The position numbers and the translations under genes were made by a program. Below are positions 53,720 to 62,937 of a DNA stretch of 64,000 bases, one piece after another. How positions within the stretch are numbered: the stretch's first letter is position 1; each line of letters begins with the position of its first letter. This DNA comes from Salinicola peritrichatus (GTDB lineage Bacteria > Pseudomonadota > Gammaproteobacteria > Pseudomonadales > Halomonadaceae). The notes beneath the pieces were generated by a model. That model had not been told where the DNA came from. It saw only the letters and a list, made by a program, of their open reading frames with translations, and ran no database searches. Location of the stretch: positions 62,001-126,000 of the forward strand of contig NZ_PZJU01000002.1 of the NCBI RefSeq assembly GCF_003206715.1, in the 5' to 3' direction.

Positions 53720-54871
53720 ATGACCAGTAATACACCGATCGCCCCCGTCGCACTGCCGAACACCCGCGCCCGCCAAGCCATTGAAAAGATGCTCGAGGGT
53801 TCCGGCGTGGCCCTCAACGGCGACCAGCCCTGGGACATCCGCGTACACCATCCCGATCTGTTCTCGCGCGTTATCCGCCAGGGCTCCATCGGCTTCGGCG
53901 AGGCCTACATGGATGGCTGGTGGGAATGCGACCGCATCGACGAGATGATTCATCGGCTGCTGCGCCACGGGCTCGGCGGCGCGGCCCATACCACCGCCGA
54001 GCGAGTGATCTACAAACTGCAGTCGAGCTTCATGAATCTGCAGAGCAAGGCCAGAGCCTACATCGTCGGCAAGGAACACTACGACTTCGGCAACGACCTG
54101 TTCACGCGCATGCTCGACGAGACCATGTGCTACTCCTGCGGCTACTGGAAAGAGGCCGAAACGCTGCACGAAGCGCAGATCGCCAAGCTCGATCTCGCCT
54201 GTCGCAAGCTCGGCCTCGAACCCGGCATGAAGGTACTCGACATCGGCTGTGGCTGGGCAAGCTTCGCCGAGCACGCGGCCCGCAAATACGGCGTCGAAGT
54301 CACCGGCATCACCATCTCCGAAGAACAGGCCAAGCTGGGTCGCGAGCGCTGCAAGGGACTGCCGGTGGAGATCATTCTCGAGGATTACCGCGAACTGACC
54401 GGCGAGTTCGACCGCATCGTCTCGATCGGCATGTTCGAGCATGTCGGCCAGCGTAACTATGACGTCTACTTCGATACCGTCACACGCCTGCTCAAACCTG
54501 GTGGTCTGTTCGTGCTGCATACCATCGGCTCGAACACCAACGAGATCAGTGTCGATCCCTGGATCAACAAATATATCTTCCCCAACGGCGTACTGCCGTC
54601 GGTCCAGCAGATCGCCGACGCCGCCGAACACAAGCTGGTGATGGAGGACTGGCAGAACTTCGGGGCCGACTACGACCGCACCTTGATGGCCTGGCAGGAA
54701 AACCTGCTCGCCCACTGGCACGAGATCGCCGACAACTACAGCGAGCGGGTCAAGCGGATGTTCCTCTACTACCTCGGCTCCTGTGCCGGCGCCTTCCGTG
54801 CCCGCGACATCCAGCTGTGGCAGGTGGTGTTCTCCAACGGCCGTGGCGGGCGCTACGACGCGCCGCGTTGA
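53720..54871 (+). CDS. cfa: Cyclopropane-fatty-acyl-phospholipid synthase
   Basis: This SAM-dependent enzyme converts unsaturated acyl chains of membrane phospholipids to cyclopropane forms, important in acid, salt and stationary-phase stress. At 383 residues it equals E. coli Cfa (382). The N-terminal domain includes SIGFGEAYMDGWWECDRIDE, followed by AKEHYDFGNDLFTRML-like DYDFGND and YSCGYWKEAETL. The SAM site is VLDIGCGWASFAEHAA, and the C-terminal RMFLYYLGSCAGAFRARDIQ is typical. ATG 53720 follows AGGAAAG. A strong terminator lies 60 bp downstream. Confidence 0.95.
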   Translation: MTSNTPIAPVALPNTRARQAIEKMLEGSGVALNGDQPWDIRVHHPDLFSRVIRQGSIGFGEAYMDGWWECDRIDEMIHRLLRHGLGGAAHTTAERVIYKLQSSFMNLQSKARAYIVGKEHYDFGNDLFTRMLDETMCYSCGYWKEAETLHEAQIAKLDLACRKLGLEPGMKVLDIGCGWASFAEHAARKYGVEVTGITISEEQAKLGRERCKGLPVEIILEDYRELTGEFDRIVSIGMFEHVGQRNYDVYFDTVTRLLKPGGLFVLHTIGSNTNEISVDPWINKYIFPNGVLPSVQQIADAAEHKLVMEDWQNFGADYDRTLMAWQENLLAHWHEIADNYSERVKRMFLYYLGSCAGAFRARDIQLWQVVFSNGRGGRYDAPR

Positions 54872-54876
54872 ATCTC

Positions 54877-54900
54877 GAGCTACGAGCTACGAGCTACGAG
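54877..54900. repeat. Heptamer array GAGCTAC x 3 directly after the cfa stop
   Basis: Three copies plus a partial fourth. It is the inverse complement of the GCTCGTA array at 55355-55375, so the two bracket the cfa-mksB spacer as a long inverted pair. Confidence 0.85.
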
Positions 54901-54930
54901 GATTATTGAAGGGTATTGCTCGAGTGGACA

Positions 54931-54965
54931 AAAGGGGCCTGCCATAGCGGCAGGCCCTTTTTCTC
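54931..54965 (+). terminator. Strong Rho-independent terminator after cfa
   Basis: The stem GGGCCTGCC/GGCAGGCCC with loop ATAGC is followed by TTTTTCT and preceded by AAAA, so it could work in both directions. Confidence 0.9.
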
Positions 54966-55075
54966 ATTGCCTCACTCCACCGCCGCGATCACGCCGGGCG
55001 CTACGATTCACCGCGCTAATTCTCGGCTGGAAATATCAAGACTCGACATGCCCGACTTCAACTTGATAACAAGCT

Positions 55076-55340
55076 CCATTTGCCAACAAATTCGAGCAGA
55101 TCAGCTTACCACTGTCGAAGTATCGACCAACCTTTTGCTCGTGAATGCGAGGGGCAAGCCCCTCGCGCTCCCCTTTTTCGACGCCACAGACGGCGAAACC
55201 CTGAACGCCAATCGCCCGCGCTCGGGTCGGCGCGAAAGGGCATCCCTGCCCCACGCGCCTCTTGCGTCATCCATGACGCAAGACCCGGCACGGGCGATGG
55301 TCGTCCAGCGCCGTCTGGAAGGCGTCAAGGGGTGGCAAAT
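55076..55340 (+). repeat. Dispersed hairpin element, copy B (related to 13310-13620 minus)
   Basis: Collinear with copy A on the opposite strand. Hairpins: GCGAGGGGC/GCCCCTCGC (55147-55166) followed by CTTTTTC, which looks like a terminator; GGGCA-TCCC-TGCCC (55238-55251); and CTTGCGTCA-TCCA-TGACGCAAG (55261-55282). The 28-bp duplication of copy A is absent here. ORFs crossing this region are not conserved with copy A and are not annotated. Confidence 0.75.
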
Positions 55341-55461
55341 TCCATAATAGTGACGCTCGTAGCTCGTAGCTCGTAGCCCACATTAGCGCGGAGAGCTGAT
55401 CCTACCCGAATCTAACCATGGGTCCGTTATCCTTAAGACCCGCCAAGGCGGGCCTTGTTGA
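55341..55461. repeat. GCTCGTA heptamer array and spacer before the SMC gene end
   Basis: Three copies of GCTCGTA stand at 55355-55375. About 60 bp of unremarkable DNA follow before the terminator of the minus-strand SMC gene. Nothing else is recognised. Confidence 0.7.
55435..55456 (-). terminator. Terminator hairpin of the SMC operon
   Basis: On the minus strand a stem GCCCGCC/GGCGGGT with loop TT(GG) is followed by CTTAAGG, six bases after the SMC stop. T-run short, moderate strength. Confidence 0.6.
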
Positions 55462-58400
55462 TCACTCCACCGCCGCCGGCGTCACATGAATCCCGAACAG
55501 GCTGGCCTCGCCGTTGCCGCGCCCGGTTTCCTCCGGCGCGACCTGGCGCCCCTCGCGTACGATGACGTGCCCGCCCTGCCCCTGCTGGCCGCCGATCACG
55601 CTGCCGACCAGGTAGGTCGGGAAGATGCTCGGATCGTTCTCGTAGTTGGGGTTGTGGATCAGACCGATCATCTGGAAGCGCCCACGGGTGTTGCGCAGCG
55701 ACTCCAGCGAATCCTGGATCAGGCGGCGATGGGAGAGCTTGGAGAACAAGCCGTCGAGCAGGATCACGCTCTCGCGACTGGCACGCGCGCGCCGCTTCTG
55801 GCTACCCGGCAGTTCGCGCAGTTCGCGCTCGATGGCGAACTCGGAGAGCTTCACCAGCCACATCAGCGAGACCGCCTCGCGCTGACCTTCGGACATATCC
55901 TCGTTGAGCGAGAACAGCCGGCCGTGCGGGCGAATGGCGTCGTGCTTAATGCGGATGGTGACGTCGCGGAACAGGCCGCGATAGATGCGCCGCCGTATCT
56001 GGCGCGTCAGCTCGTCGTCGCGGCCGCCCTTGGCTCCTTCGCCAGCCTGTTCGATGCGCCGGCGCTGCACCGCCAGGTGGGCGTCGATGTCCGCCAGCAG
56101 TTGCTGGATCAGTTCGCGCACCGCCTCGTCGGCAATCAGCTCGGCCTTGACCTCGAAATAGGCGCCGCCGTCGCTGGAACGCCGCGCCACGCGCTTGAGA
56201 ATCTCCAGGTTGCCGGCGGCATCGATGATGATCGAACTCAGGCGCTCGACCAGCGTATCCTCGATCTGCTCGCGGGAAGCATGCAGCCGCGCCACCCGCT
56301 GGCGATGCTCGTCGAGTTGGCCATCCAGTTGGCGATGCAGCCCGCGCAGCGATTCCAGCGCATCAAGGCTGACGCCTTCCAGCGTGCCCAAGCGCGCACG
56401 TTCGGTGTCGTTGAACAGCCGGCTGGCACTGGCCGCTTCGAGTGACAGCGCCAGTGCCTTTTCCCGCGCCGCCACGTCGCGCGCCTGACGTTCCCGGTTG
56501 CGCGCGCGCTCGCCGAGATTGAGACTGCCCAGCCCTTCCAGCAGCGTCTGCTGGCAGGTCTCGAACGCTTCCGCCTCGAAAGCGTCAGCGTCCTCGACAT
56601 CGAGCGACGCCGCCAGCCAGGAGCGCCATTCAGCCAGCGCCGTGTCCAGCCGCTCGGCCTCGGGGTGATCCGTCGGCCATCCCGCCCGCGCATCGGCAGT
56701 GGCGCGATCGATCCAGCCTTCGGGCAGCTGGCGCAGCACCTCGAGCCAGGCCACCGCCAGTTGGTCGGTCACGTTGAGCGCCTGCTGATGACGCGCCAGC
56801 CGGGTTTCGATCCCGTTCTGCTCGTGGACGTTGGCCTTGCGCTTGTCGCGGGTCTCCTTGAGCGCCTGCTTGAGACGGCCGATGTCGCGTTCCAGCGTGC
56901 GATTGCCGCCTTTCTCGTCGCGTACCTGCAGGTAGGCACGAATCCGCGCGAAGTCGAAATCGGCACGCCGGCTGGCCTGGGCCAGTTCGGCTTCCAGTTC
57001 GGCCTCGCGGGCCTCGGCGTCTTGCATGAACGTCGGGCCATCTTCGGCGACGAACGCCGACAACCGGCGCAGACGTTCGCGCTCGCCATCGGCGAACAAC
57101 CGGCGCAGTTGGTCGCGGCACTGCTCGCGCCGTTCGCCGAGCTCCTCGCCCTTGAGCGTGATCTCGGCGAAGCGCTCGTCGAGCTCGGCCACGTCCTCGG
57201 CCAGCGCGGCCAGGCTGGCATCGATCTCACCGAGGCGCTCGACCCCGCCCGCCGCCGCGAAGCGTTCCGCCGCCAGCCACAGGTCGCCGTGCTTCTCCAA
57301 CTCGCGCGCCGCCTGCTCGCGCTGCGGGCTCTGGCTCTCGATCCGCGCCTGTGCGGCTTCGCGCGCCTCCCGTACCGCTTCGAGCGCCGCTTCGCCGCCC
57401 TCTTCGAGGAAGCGCTGGTAATCATCGATGGACTTCAGCGCTTCCTCGCCGAGACGCGGCGTCAGCGTCTCGAGTTCGGCCTCGACGGCCTGACGCTGCG
57501 CTTCCAAGGCGGCAAGACGCACCTCGGCATCCTGTTCCAACGCTTCCTGGGCCTGCAGTGCCAGACGGAAGCGCTCGCCATGCGGATCGAGACGCTCGAT
57601 CTCCTCCTGCAACGCCTGTTGTCGCTGGCGATCGACCGCCAGCCGCTGCTGGATCTCGTCGCGCAGCACGGTGAGATAGGCGGGGTCGAGCGCCGCTTTC
57701 ACCGCCAGCGTCTCCACGCCCTGGACCGCGCCGAGCGGCAATGCGCCCCGATCGAGCGCGGCATTCAAACGGCCCGCTTCGAGCACCGGCACGCCGCAAC
57801 CGGCATCGATCAGGCATTGGGCGGCTTCGCGCGCGTGCTCCTCGCCATCGATCACCGGCGCGAACAGCTGCCCGGCGGCCTGGGCCAACCAGGCGCGCCG
57901 ACGCTCGCTGTCGGCCTCGGTCGCGGCGAGCACTTCATGCAATGGCCGGAAGGCGACTGCGCGCGCTTCCAGCAACTGCTGGGCTTCCGTCTCGGCTGCC
58001 AGGCGCGCCAGCGGATCGCCACTCAGACTGTCGAGATAGCGCTCGCGGGCCTCGAGGATGCCGGCCAGGGTTTCACGCTCGCGCAGCAGGCGCGGATAGC
58101 GTACCTTGGCATCTTTGAGCCAGGCCGCCGGCGTCTGTTCGCTGAAGTCGCGAAACGCTTCCAGCCCCCGCTGCAGCGTCTCCAGGTTCCTGGCTTGTTG
58201 CCCGAGTTGATGCAGCCTATCCTGGCATTCGCGGGACTGGCGGTAGAGGGTGTCGCGCAGATGGACCGGCGCGGCCTCGCCATGCCATTGCCGATAGCGT
58301 TCGGCGGCGTCCTCGAGCGGCGTCAGGCGTTCCAGCCGCGCGCCGGCGTCGGCCAGCTCGCGCCGCGCTTCCGCCAGCGCCTGCTCGTGCCCGGCCAGGG

Positions 58401-60357
58401 CACTCTTGCGCGCGCTCCAGAAGCCCACCGGGGAGTGCTCCGGCCACTGCTCGGAGAACGCTTGCCAGGCGTCGCGCCCTGCAGCCAGCGGTGCCAGCTC
58501 GCCCTCCAGGCGCTGGCGCTGCTCGCGCTTGCCCTGCAACGCCTCGCGGGTGGATTCGCGCTGGCCGTCGAGGGTGCGGGCCTCGGCGTCCCACTCGGCG
58601 AGCTGGGTTTCCAGGGTCTGCTGACGCTCCAGCTTGGCGTCGAGCAGTTCGTCGGGCGCGGTATCGGGATGCTCGGCAATGAATGCCGCGTACCACTGCG
58701 CCGGCTGCTTGAGCTCGCCCATGCGGCCGAGGTGCTCGGCGTGGGCGCGGCGAGCCTCGGCCAGTCGAGCCTGGGCCGCGTCGCGAGTCGCTTCCGGCGT
58801 TTCCAGTTCGGCCTCGTCGAACAGGCCTTCCGCCAGCGCCTGGGTATAGACGCTCTGGTTGTCGACGAAGTCGCGCTGGCGCGATTCGAGCTGCTCGCGC
58901 TCCTGCTCCAGGCGCTCGATCTGCTCGTCCAGCCGTTCGGCATCCAGGCGCAGCGAGCGGCGGTATTCGCGATCGGCGATCACCTCCTCGCGGAAGCGGT
59001 TGCCGTCGAGCCCTTCGAAAGCCTCGGCGGCATCGTCGAGCACGCCCAGCGCGCGGTAGCGGGCGGCATCGTCGGCGAAGGCGTGGCTGTCGGCAAGCCA
59101 GGCGCGTGCCTGCTCGAACGCCACGTGACCGAGATCCCGGGCGACGATCCAGGTCGCCTCGGGCAGATGGATCAGGCGTCGGTGTGTGTCCACCCGCGCC
59201 CCCCGCTCGGAGAGCGCCAGGCGCACGTTGCGCTCGGCCTGGCGGGTCAGCTTCGCCAGCAGCCAGGTGGAGACCCGCGGCCGTTCGGTATCGCCGATGG
59301 CCCAGGCGAAGCCCGCCACCGCCTCGCCGACTTCCTTTTCCAGCTCGGCAGCTCCGCCATCGCGATCGCCGGGCAGGCCGGGCAGCGGTGCCAGTGCCTG
59401 GCCGCCGAGCAGACGCTCGGCCTCGAGCAGCGAGGCGTCCAGCGTCGCCAGTTGATGCCGCGCCTCGAGCAGTGCTTCACCCTCCTGGTTGAGGGTGGCC
59501 AGCCGTCCGACCTTGTCGTCGGCGCGCTGCTGGTCGTTCTCGGCCTCGGCCAGACGGTGGCGCAGCTCGGTGATGCGGGTGCCGGAGTTGAGGATCACGT
59601 CCTCGATCAGTTCCTCTTCCTCGTCGGTCTCGCCACGGGTGGCGCCGGAGAGAATCTGGGGCGCCAGCACCTCGTAGAAGAACGCCTGATCGGCCTTTTC
59701 ACCGGCACGCGGCTTGATCGCGTTGAAGATCTGGCTCTTGTCGGCGCCGCCCTCCTTCTGAAACGCCGCCAGTTGCGCCAGTTCACGGCGCGAGATATGC
59801 ACGCCGACCGCTTCCAGCCACTCCTCGCGGTTATGCGCGCGGGTCGCGCCGTGGGCACGCATCAGGCTCTGGAAGTCGGCGTTGGCGTAGAGCGCCAGCT
59901 TGCCGTCGCGGGTGACGTGATGCACCGGTACGTCGGAAAGCTTGCCCGGGTAGTGGTAGAACACCAGGCCACTGCCGTCGCTGTAGCCGTACATGCCGAA
60001 TACGAAGGTCTCGCCGGCGACCTCCTCGCCGGCCACCGCCAGCATGTCGTCCTGCTGTGCTGCACCGTCCTGGGCACGGAACTCGACCCGCAGGTGGGTC
60101 CAGCTGCGCGCTTCGCCGTTGACCTTGGACGGCGAACACTTGCGCCGGGTGCGGGTCAGCAGCTGGCGATCCCGCGACAGCATGCCGATCAACGCCTCGG
60201 CCATGGTGGTCTTGCCGAAGCCGTTCTCCATGCTGATCGCGCTCGACTGCCCGCGCAGGTCGAGCAGCAGATGGCGCATCTTGGCTTCCCAGGGCGAGGC
60301 GATATCGCCGTGCTTGTTGAGCAGGTTGGCGATCTCGATGCGATTGATCACGCTCAC
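55462..60357 (-). CDS. Giant SMC-like ATPase of a MukBEF/MksBEF/Wadjet-type complex
   Basis: A 1631-residue protein with an N-terminal ATPase lobe (residues about 1-200), two very long coiled coils rich in Glu/Arg/Ala/Gln (about 240-1450) and a C-terminal ATPase lobe. The P-loop is SMENGFGKTT (residues 42-51), where the first Gly of GxxxxGK is Met. The signature is MSEGQREAV (from about 1488), and Walker B is VILLDGLFSKLS (about 1531-1542), with Gly where ABC/SMC proteins have the catalytic Glu. A His in GLIHNPNYEND is a switch candidate. MukB is about 1486 residues, JetC/MksB are shorter. The start is GTG, overlapping the stop of the KITE-like gene (GTGA). Family placement rests on architecture and the three-gene order. 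Confidence 0.8.
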   Translation of the reverse strand: MSVINRIEIANLLNKHGDIASPWEAKMRHLLLDLRGQSSAISMENGFGKTTMAEALIGMLSRDRQLLTRTRRKCSPSKVNGEARSWTHLRVEFRAQDGAAQQDDMLAVAGEEVAGETFVFGMYGYSDGSGLVFYHYPGKLSDVPVHHVTRDGKLALYANADFQSLMRAHGATRAHNREEWLEAVGVHISRRELAQLAAFQKEGGADKSQIFNAIKPRAGEKADQAFFYEVLAPQILSGATRGETDEEEELIEDVILNSGTRITELRHRLAEAENDQQRADDKVGRLATLNQEGEALLEARHQLATLDASLLEAERLLGGQALAPLPGLPGDRDGGAAELEKEVGEAVAGFAWAIGDTERPRVSTWLLAKLTRQAERNVRLALSERGARVDTHRRLIHLPEATWIVARDLGHVAFEQARAWLADSHAFADDAARYRALGVLDDAAEAFEGLDGNRFREEVIADREYRRSLRLDAERLDEQIERLEQEREQLESRQRDFVDNQSVYTQALAEGLFDEAELETPEATRDAAQARLAEARRAHAEHLGRMGELKQPAQWYAAFIAEHPDTAPDELLDAKLERQQTLETQLAEWDAEARTLDGQRESTREALQGKREQRQRLEGELAPLAAGRDAWQAFSEQWPEHSPVGFWSARKSALAGHEQALAEARRELADAGARLERLTPLEDAAERYRQWHGEAAPVHLRDTLYRQSRECQDRLHQLGQQARNLETLQRGLEAFRDFSEQTPAAWLKDAKVRYPRLLRERETLAGILEARERYLDSLSGDPLARLAAETEAQQLLEARAVAFRPLHEVLAATEADSERRRAWLAQAAGQLFAPVIDGEEHAREAAQCLIDAGCGVPVLEAGRLNAALDRGALPLGAVQGVETLAVKAALDPAYLTVLRDEIQQRLAVDRQRQQALQEEIERLDPHGERFRLALQAQEALEQDAEVRLAALEAQRQAVEAELETLTPRLGEEALKSIDDYQRFLEEGGEAALEAVREAREAAQARIESQSPQREQAARELEKHGDLWLAAERFAAAGGVERLGEIDASLAALAEDVAELDERFAEITLKGEELGERREQCRDQLRRLFADGERERLRRLSAFVAEDGPTFMQDAEAREAELEAELAQASRRADFDFARIRAYLQVRDEKGGNRTLERDIGRLKQALKETRDKRKANVHEQNGIETRLARHQQALNVTDQLAVAWLEVLRQLPEGWIDRATADARAGWPTDHPEAERLDTALAEWRSWLAASLDVEDADAFEAEAFETCQQTLLEGLGSLNLGERARNRERQARDVAAREKALALSLEAASASRLFNDTERARLGTLEGVSLDALESLRGLHRQLDGQLDEHRQRVARLHASREQIEDTLVERLSSIIIDAAGNLEILKRVARRSSDGGAYFEVKAELIADEAVRELIQQLLADIDAHLAVQRRRIEQAGEGAKGGRDDELTRQIRRRIYRGLFRDVTIRIKHDAIRPHGRLFSLNEDMSEGQREAVSLMWLVKLSEFAIERELRELPGSQKRRARASRESVILLDGLFSKLSHRRLIQDSLESLRNTRGRFQMIGLIHNPNYENDPSIFPTYLVGSVIGGQQGQGGHVIVREGRQVAPEETGRGNGEASLFGIHVTPAAVE

Positions 60358-61277
60358 CGGCGATCCTCCTCGGCGTCCGTGGATGGCGTTTCGGCGCCGT
60401 CTTCGGTCTGGGCATCATCGGCGCCGAACATGTCGGCTTCCCGTATTTGCGCCACCGGCACCTCGTCGTTCCGGGCATCGACGGCCTCCCCGGCCGGCGG
60501 TATTTCCGGGGATATCGTCTCGCCGGGCTCCCGTTCGCTCGACGTCAACTCGATCAGATGGGTCAAGTGATGGACACCGATCTGCTCGGCCTCCAGCGCG
60601 CCGAGCAGGGTCTGTTGCCAGACGTCCTCGTCGTCGGTCTCGCGCACCGCTTCGAGATGGCCCGCGCGCAGCAACAGGTCGATGAACGCCTTGACCCGGC
60701 GCGGGATGTCCTCGCCGCGCTCGTCGAGCAGCACCCGGCTGTTTTCCGGCGCCCGCTCGCCCAGGCCGCGCAGGGTCTCGAGCTGGTCGCGCACCAGCTC
60801 CACCAGTTCGCGGGTGACGAAGGTGGCCTCCTGGTAGCGGCTGACGTCCGAAAGCGCGCGATTGAGCCGGGTGTAGATCAGGGTGTGCAGCAACAGCCAC
60901 AACTGCAGATACCAGAGCGCCAGTTCGGCGCGGCTCTCCTGGCGTAGCTTGAGCGCCTCGAACACCGGCTCGCGGGTGTAGAGCGGCGGCTGTTCGAGTT
61001 CGGGATCCGGCAGTAGCGCGAAGAACCGCGAGCCCGGCGCGATGCCCGGGTAGTCGCCGGACTCGAACACCTTGAGCCGCAGCCCCTGGCCGGCGAGGAA
61101 GTCGCGCAAGGCCTCGCGCTCGCTCTCCTGGGCGTCGTCGATCAGCGCGCAGACGTCGCGCTCGGAGAGTTGGCCTTCGCGTGCCGCGCGCCGCTTGCGG
61201 CCACCGCTGGGCACGCGCTCGGCGGTACGATAGCGCAGCAGATAGGCGACGACCTCGCCCATTTCCATCATGTTCAT
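60354..61277 (-). CDS. MukE/MksE/JetB-like (KITE) subunit
   Basis: A 307-residue soluble protein with tandem winged-helix-like segments (LSERDVCALIDDAQESEREA; ARELVELVRDQLETL-like TRELVELVRDQLETLRGL; VKAFIDLLLRAGHLEAVRET) and a strongly acidic, disordered tail of about 75 residues. In Muk-type systems the KITE dimer binds the kleisin and modulates the SMC ATPase. It starts 3 bp after the kleisin-like gene and overlaps the SMC gene. Identity is inferred from position, size and helical pattern; no diagnostic motif is visible. Confidence 0.7.
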   Translation of the reverse strand: MNMMEMGEVVAYLLRYRTAERVPSGGRKRRAAREGQLSERDVCALIDDAQESEREALRDFLAGQGLRLKVFESGDYPGIAPGSRFFALLPDPELEQPPLYTREPVFEALKLRQESRAELALWYLQLWLLLHTLIYTRLNRALSDVSRYQEATFVTRELVELVRDQLETLRGLGERAPENSRVLLDERGEDIPRRVKAFIDLLLRAGHLEAVRETDDEDVWQQTLLGALEAEQIGVHHLTHLIELTSSEREPGETISPEIPPAGEAVDARNDEVPVAQIREADMFGADDAQTEDGAETPSTDAEEDRR

Positions 61278-61280
61278 GTA

Positions 61281-62738
61281 TCAGACTTCCTGTTCTTCGG
61301 CCGGTTCGCGCTGTTGTGCGGCGGTTTCGCGTAATCGTAGCGATGGCGTCACGGCCCCCTCGATACGGCGGCCGTCGGGCAGTTGGATGACGAACGGGGT
61401 ATCGTCGATGCCCACGCTCAGATGCTCATCGAGCAGTTGGGTGTCGACGAAGGTGTTGAGCAGCTGGGGCAGGCAGTCGAGGGTTTCGGCATCCGTCTCG
61501 AAATGGTGCCAGCCTTCATCGAGCGCTTCCGGCAGCGACAACGGCGCACGCCGCAGCCGCTCGCGCAGGGCCGGCCCGCGGGCCTTGAGATAGCGCGCCA
61601 GCAGCGGGTCGGCGGCCGGCGTGTCGCGGGCTTCGTCGAAGACCAGCGCGGCACCGCTGCGTTCGGCACGGCGCGTCTCCACCAGCGGCAGCAGCGGTTC
61701 GATGCGCGGCATCGACACCTGCATGCCGAGCGGCATCATGCGCGCGACCACGGCATCCCGAAGCCGCTGCGGCGGCGGTGACAGCAACAGCCGCTGGGCC
61801 AGGCCGGCGAAATCGATCACGCCCATCGACTGTATGCGCCCTTCGGCGATATCCGAGAGCAGTTCCGAGAGCCGCCGCGACAGGTTCTCGATGGCGTTGA
61901 GCACGCGACCGATGGCACCGGAAAGCATGCGCAGGTCCCACTCCTCTTCCTGGCGTTCGGCCCAGTTCTCGAAGCTTTCGATCAGGGTGGGCGTGGCAAG
62001 CTGCGAGCGGGCGCTGAGCAGCGTGTTCTGGATCGTGCTCAGCGCATTGTGGTAGTGGCGCTGGTTGTCCATCAGCGCCGACAGCTTGCCCTCGTGGGTC
62101 GGGTTCTCGCGCACCCGGCGCAGTTCCTGGGTCAAGGCGCGGATCGCCATCAGGATCTGCTGGGTGATGTCGGGCACGCGGGCGTAATCGCCACGCGAGA
62201 GCGCGGCGACGACCTTGGCCGCGTCATACTCCGAATAGAGCAGATCCTCGACCTGGCTGGCCAGCGTCACCGCCTGGCGCCCACTCGGCGTCAGGCGTAC
62301 CTGGCCGGTCTGGCCCTGCTTCTCGATCAGTGCCGTGCGCTTGGTGCTGCGACTGCCGCGAACCCCGGGATCGAACGTCTCGGCATCCCCCGACTCACCC
62401 GGTTGTCGCTCGCCCGGCTGCCACTCGCGGTAGTGAATCTCGCTCGGCGTCGCCAGCAGGTTGATGACGAAGCTCAGGTCGTCGGCGGGCAGGTCGGGGT
62501 ATTCGCCGCGCAGGTGCGCCAGGCAACGGCGCTGGGTGACGAAGGCGCTGTTGGTGGCGAAATCCACCTCGAGCAGATAATCGAGCAGCAGGCAGCCGAG
62601 ATCGAGCCAGTAGCCGTCGCGCAGCCCGCGGCGCTGTTCCTGGGTAACCTGGACGAAGGGGGAACCCGGCTCGTGGGCGCTGTCGTGAAGATCGAGCAGC
62701 CGCGTCGTCGCGACCAGCAGCTTGTTCCAGGCGGTCAT
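61281..62738 (-). CDS. MukF/MksF/JetA-like kleisin subunit
   Basis: A 485-residue, mainly helical protein; the first gene of the operon. N-terminal wHTH-like region (MTAWNKLLVATTRLLDLHDS; RDGYWLDLGCLLLDYLLEVD), a second winged segment (VRLTPSGRQAVTLASQVEDL), a central helical region (LSALMDNQRHYHNALSTIQN; EEEWDLRMLSGAIGRVLNAI) and a C-terminal domain with LPLVETRRAERSG. This matches the kleisin layout in which N- and C-terminal domains bind the SMC neck and head. ATG 62738 follows TGGAG. Divergent from the aldo/keto reductase gene. Confidence 0.72.
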   Translation of the reverse strand: MTAWNKLLVATTRLLDLHDSAHEPGSPFVQVTQEQRRGLRDGYWLDLGCLLLDYLLEVDFATNSAFVTQRRCLAHLRGEYPDLPADDLSFVINLLATPSEIHYREWQPGERQPGESGDAETFDPGVRGSRSTKRTALIEKQGQTGQVRLTPSGRQAVTLASQVEDLLYSEYDAAKVVAALSRGDYARVPDITQQILMAIRALTQELRRVRENPTHEGKLSALMDNQRHYHNALSTIQNTLLSARSQLATPTLIESFENWAERQEEEWDLRMLSGAIGRVLNAIENLSRRLSELLSDIAEGRIQSMGVIDFAGLAQRLLLSPPPQRLRDAVVARMMPLGMQVSMPRIEPLLPLVETRRAERSGAALVFDEARDTPAADPLLARYLKARGPALRERLRRAPLSLPEALDEGWHHFETDAETLDCLPQLLNTFVDTQLLDEHLSVGIDDTPFVIQLPDGRRIEGAVTPSLRLRETAAQQREPAEEQEV

Positions 62739-62937
62739 GTCGACTCCAGACGGGGAACAACCAAGGGGAAACGACGACACCCGCCGGTGCGTTCGACCGC
62801 GCAGGTGCGTTTCCTTTCCAAAGCGCCGCATTATGCCAAGGATACCCGTTCGGGTCATGGCGATTGTCGCGGTCGATGGCGAGCCGGGCTGCTATGGTGA
62901 ACAATGCCCTTCATTTACGCGTCATCGGGAGAACCCC

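Noticed and set aside
54916-55376. Two overlapping plus-strand ORFs (about 98 and 143 codons) between cfa and the SMC gene
   Set aside because: They run through a strong terminator and the dispersed hairpin element. The homologous copy at 13310-13620 does not keep either frame, and no Shine-Dalgarno or family motif is seen.
56665-60570. A 1301-codon open frame on the plus strand, antisense to the SMC gene
   Set aside because: Long antisense frames are expected in GC-rich genes with strong third-position bias. Its translation is low-complexity (Arg/Gln/Leu) and the minus-strand frame carries ATPase motifs and operon overlaps.
55462-62738. Complete Wadjet (JetABCD) defence system
   Set aside because: No JetD-like TOPRIM gene is present on either side; the genes next to the operon are cfa and an aldo/keto reductase on the other strand.
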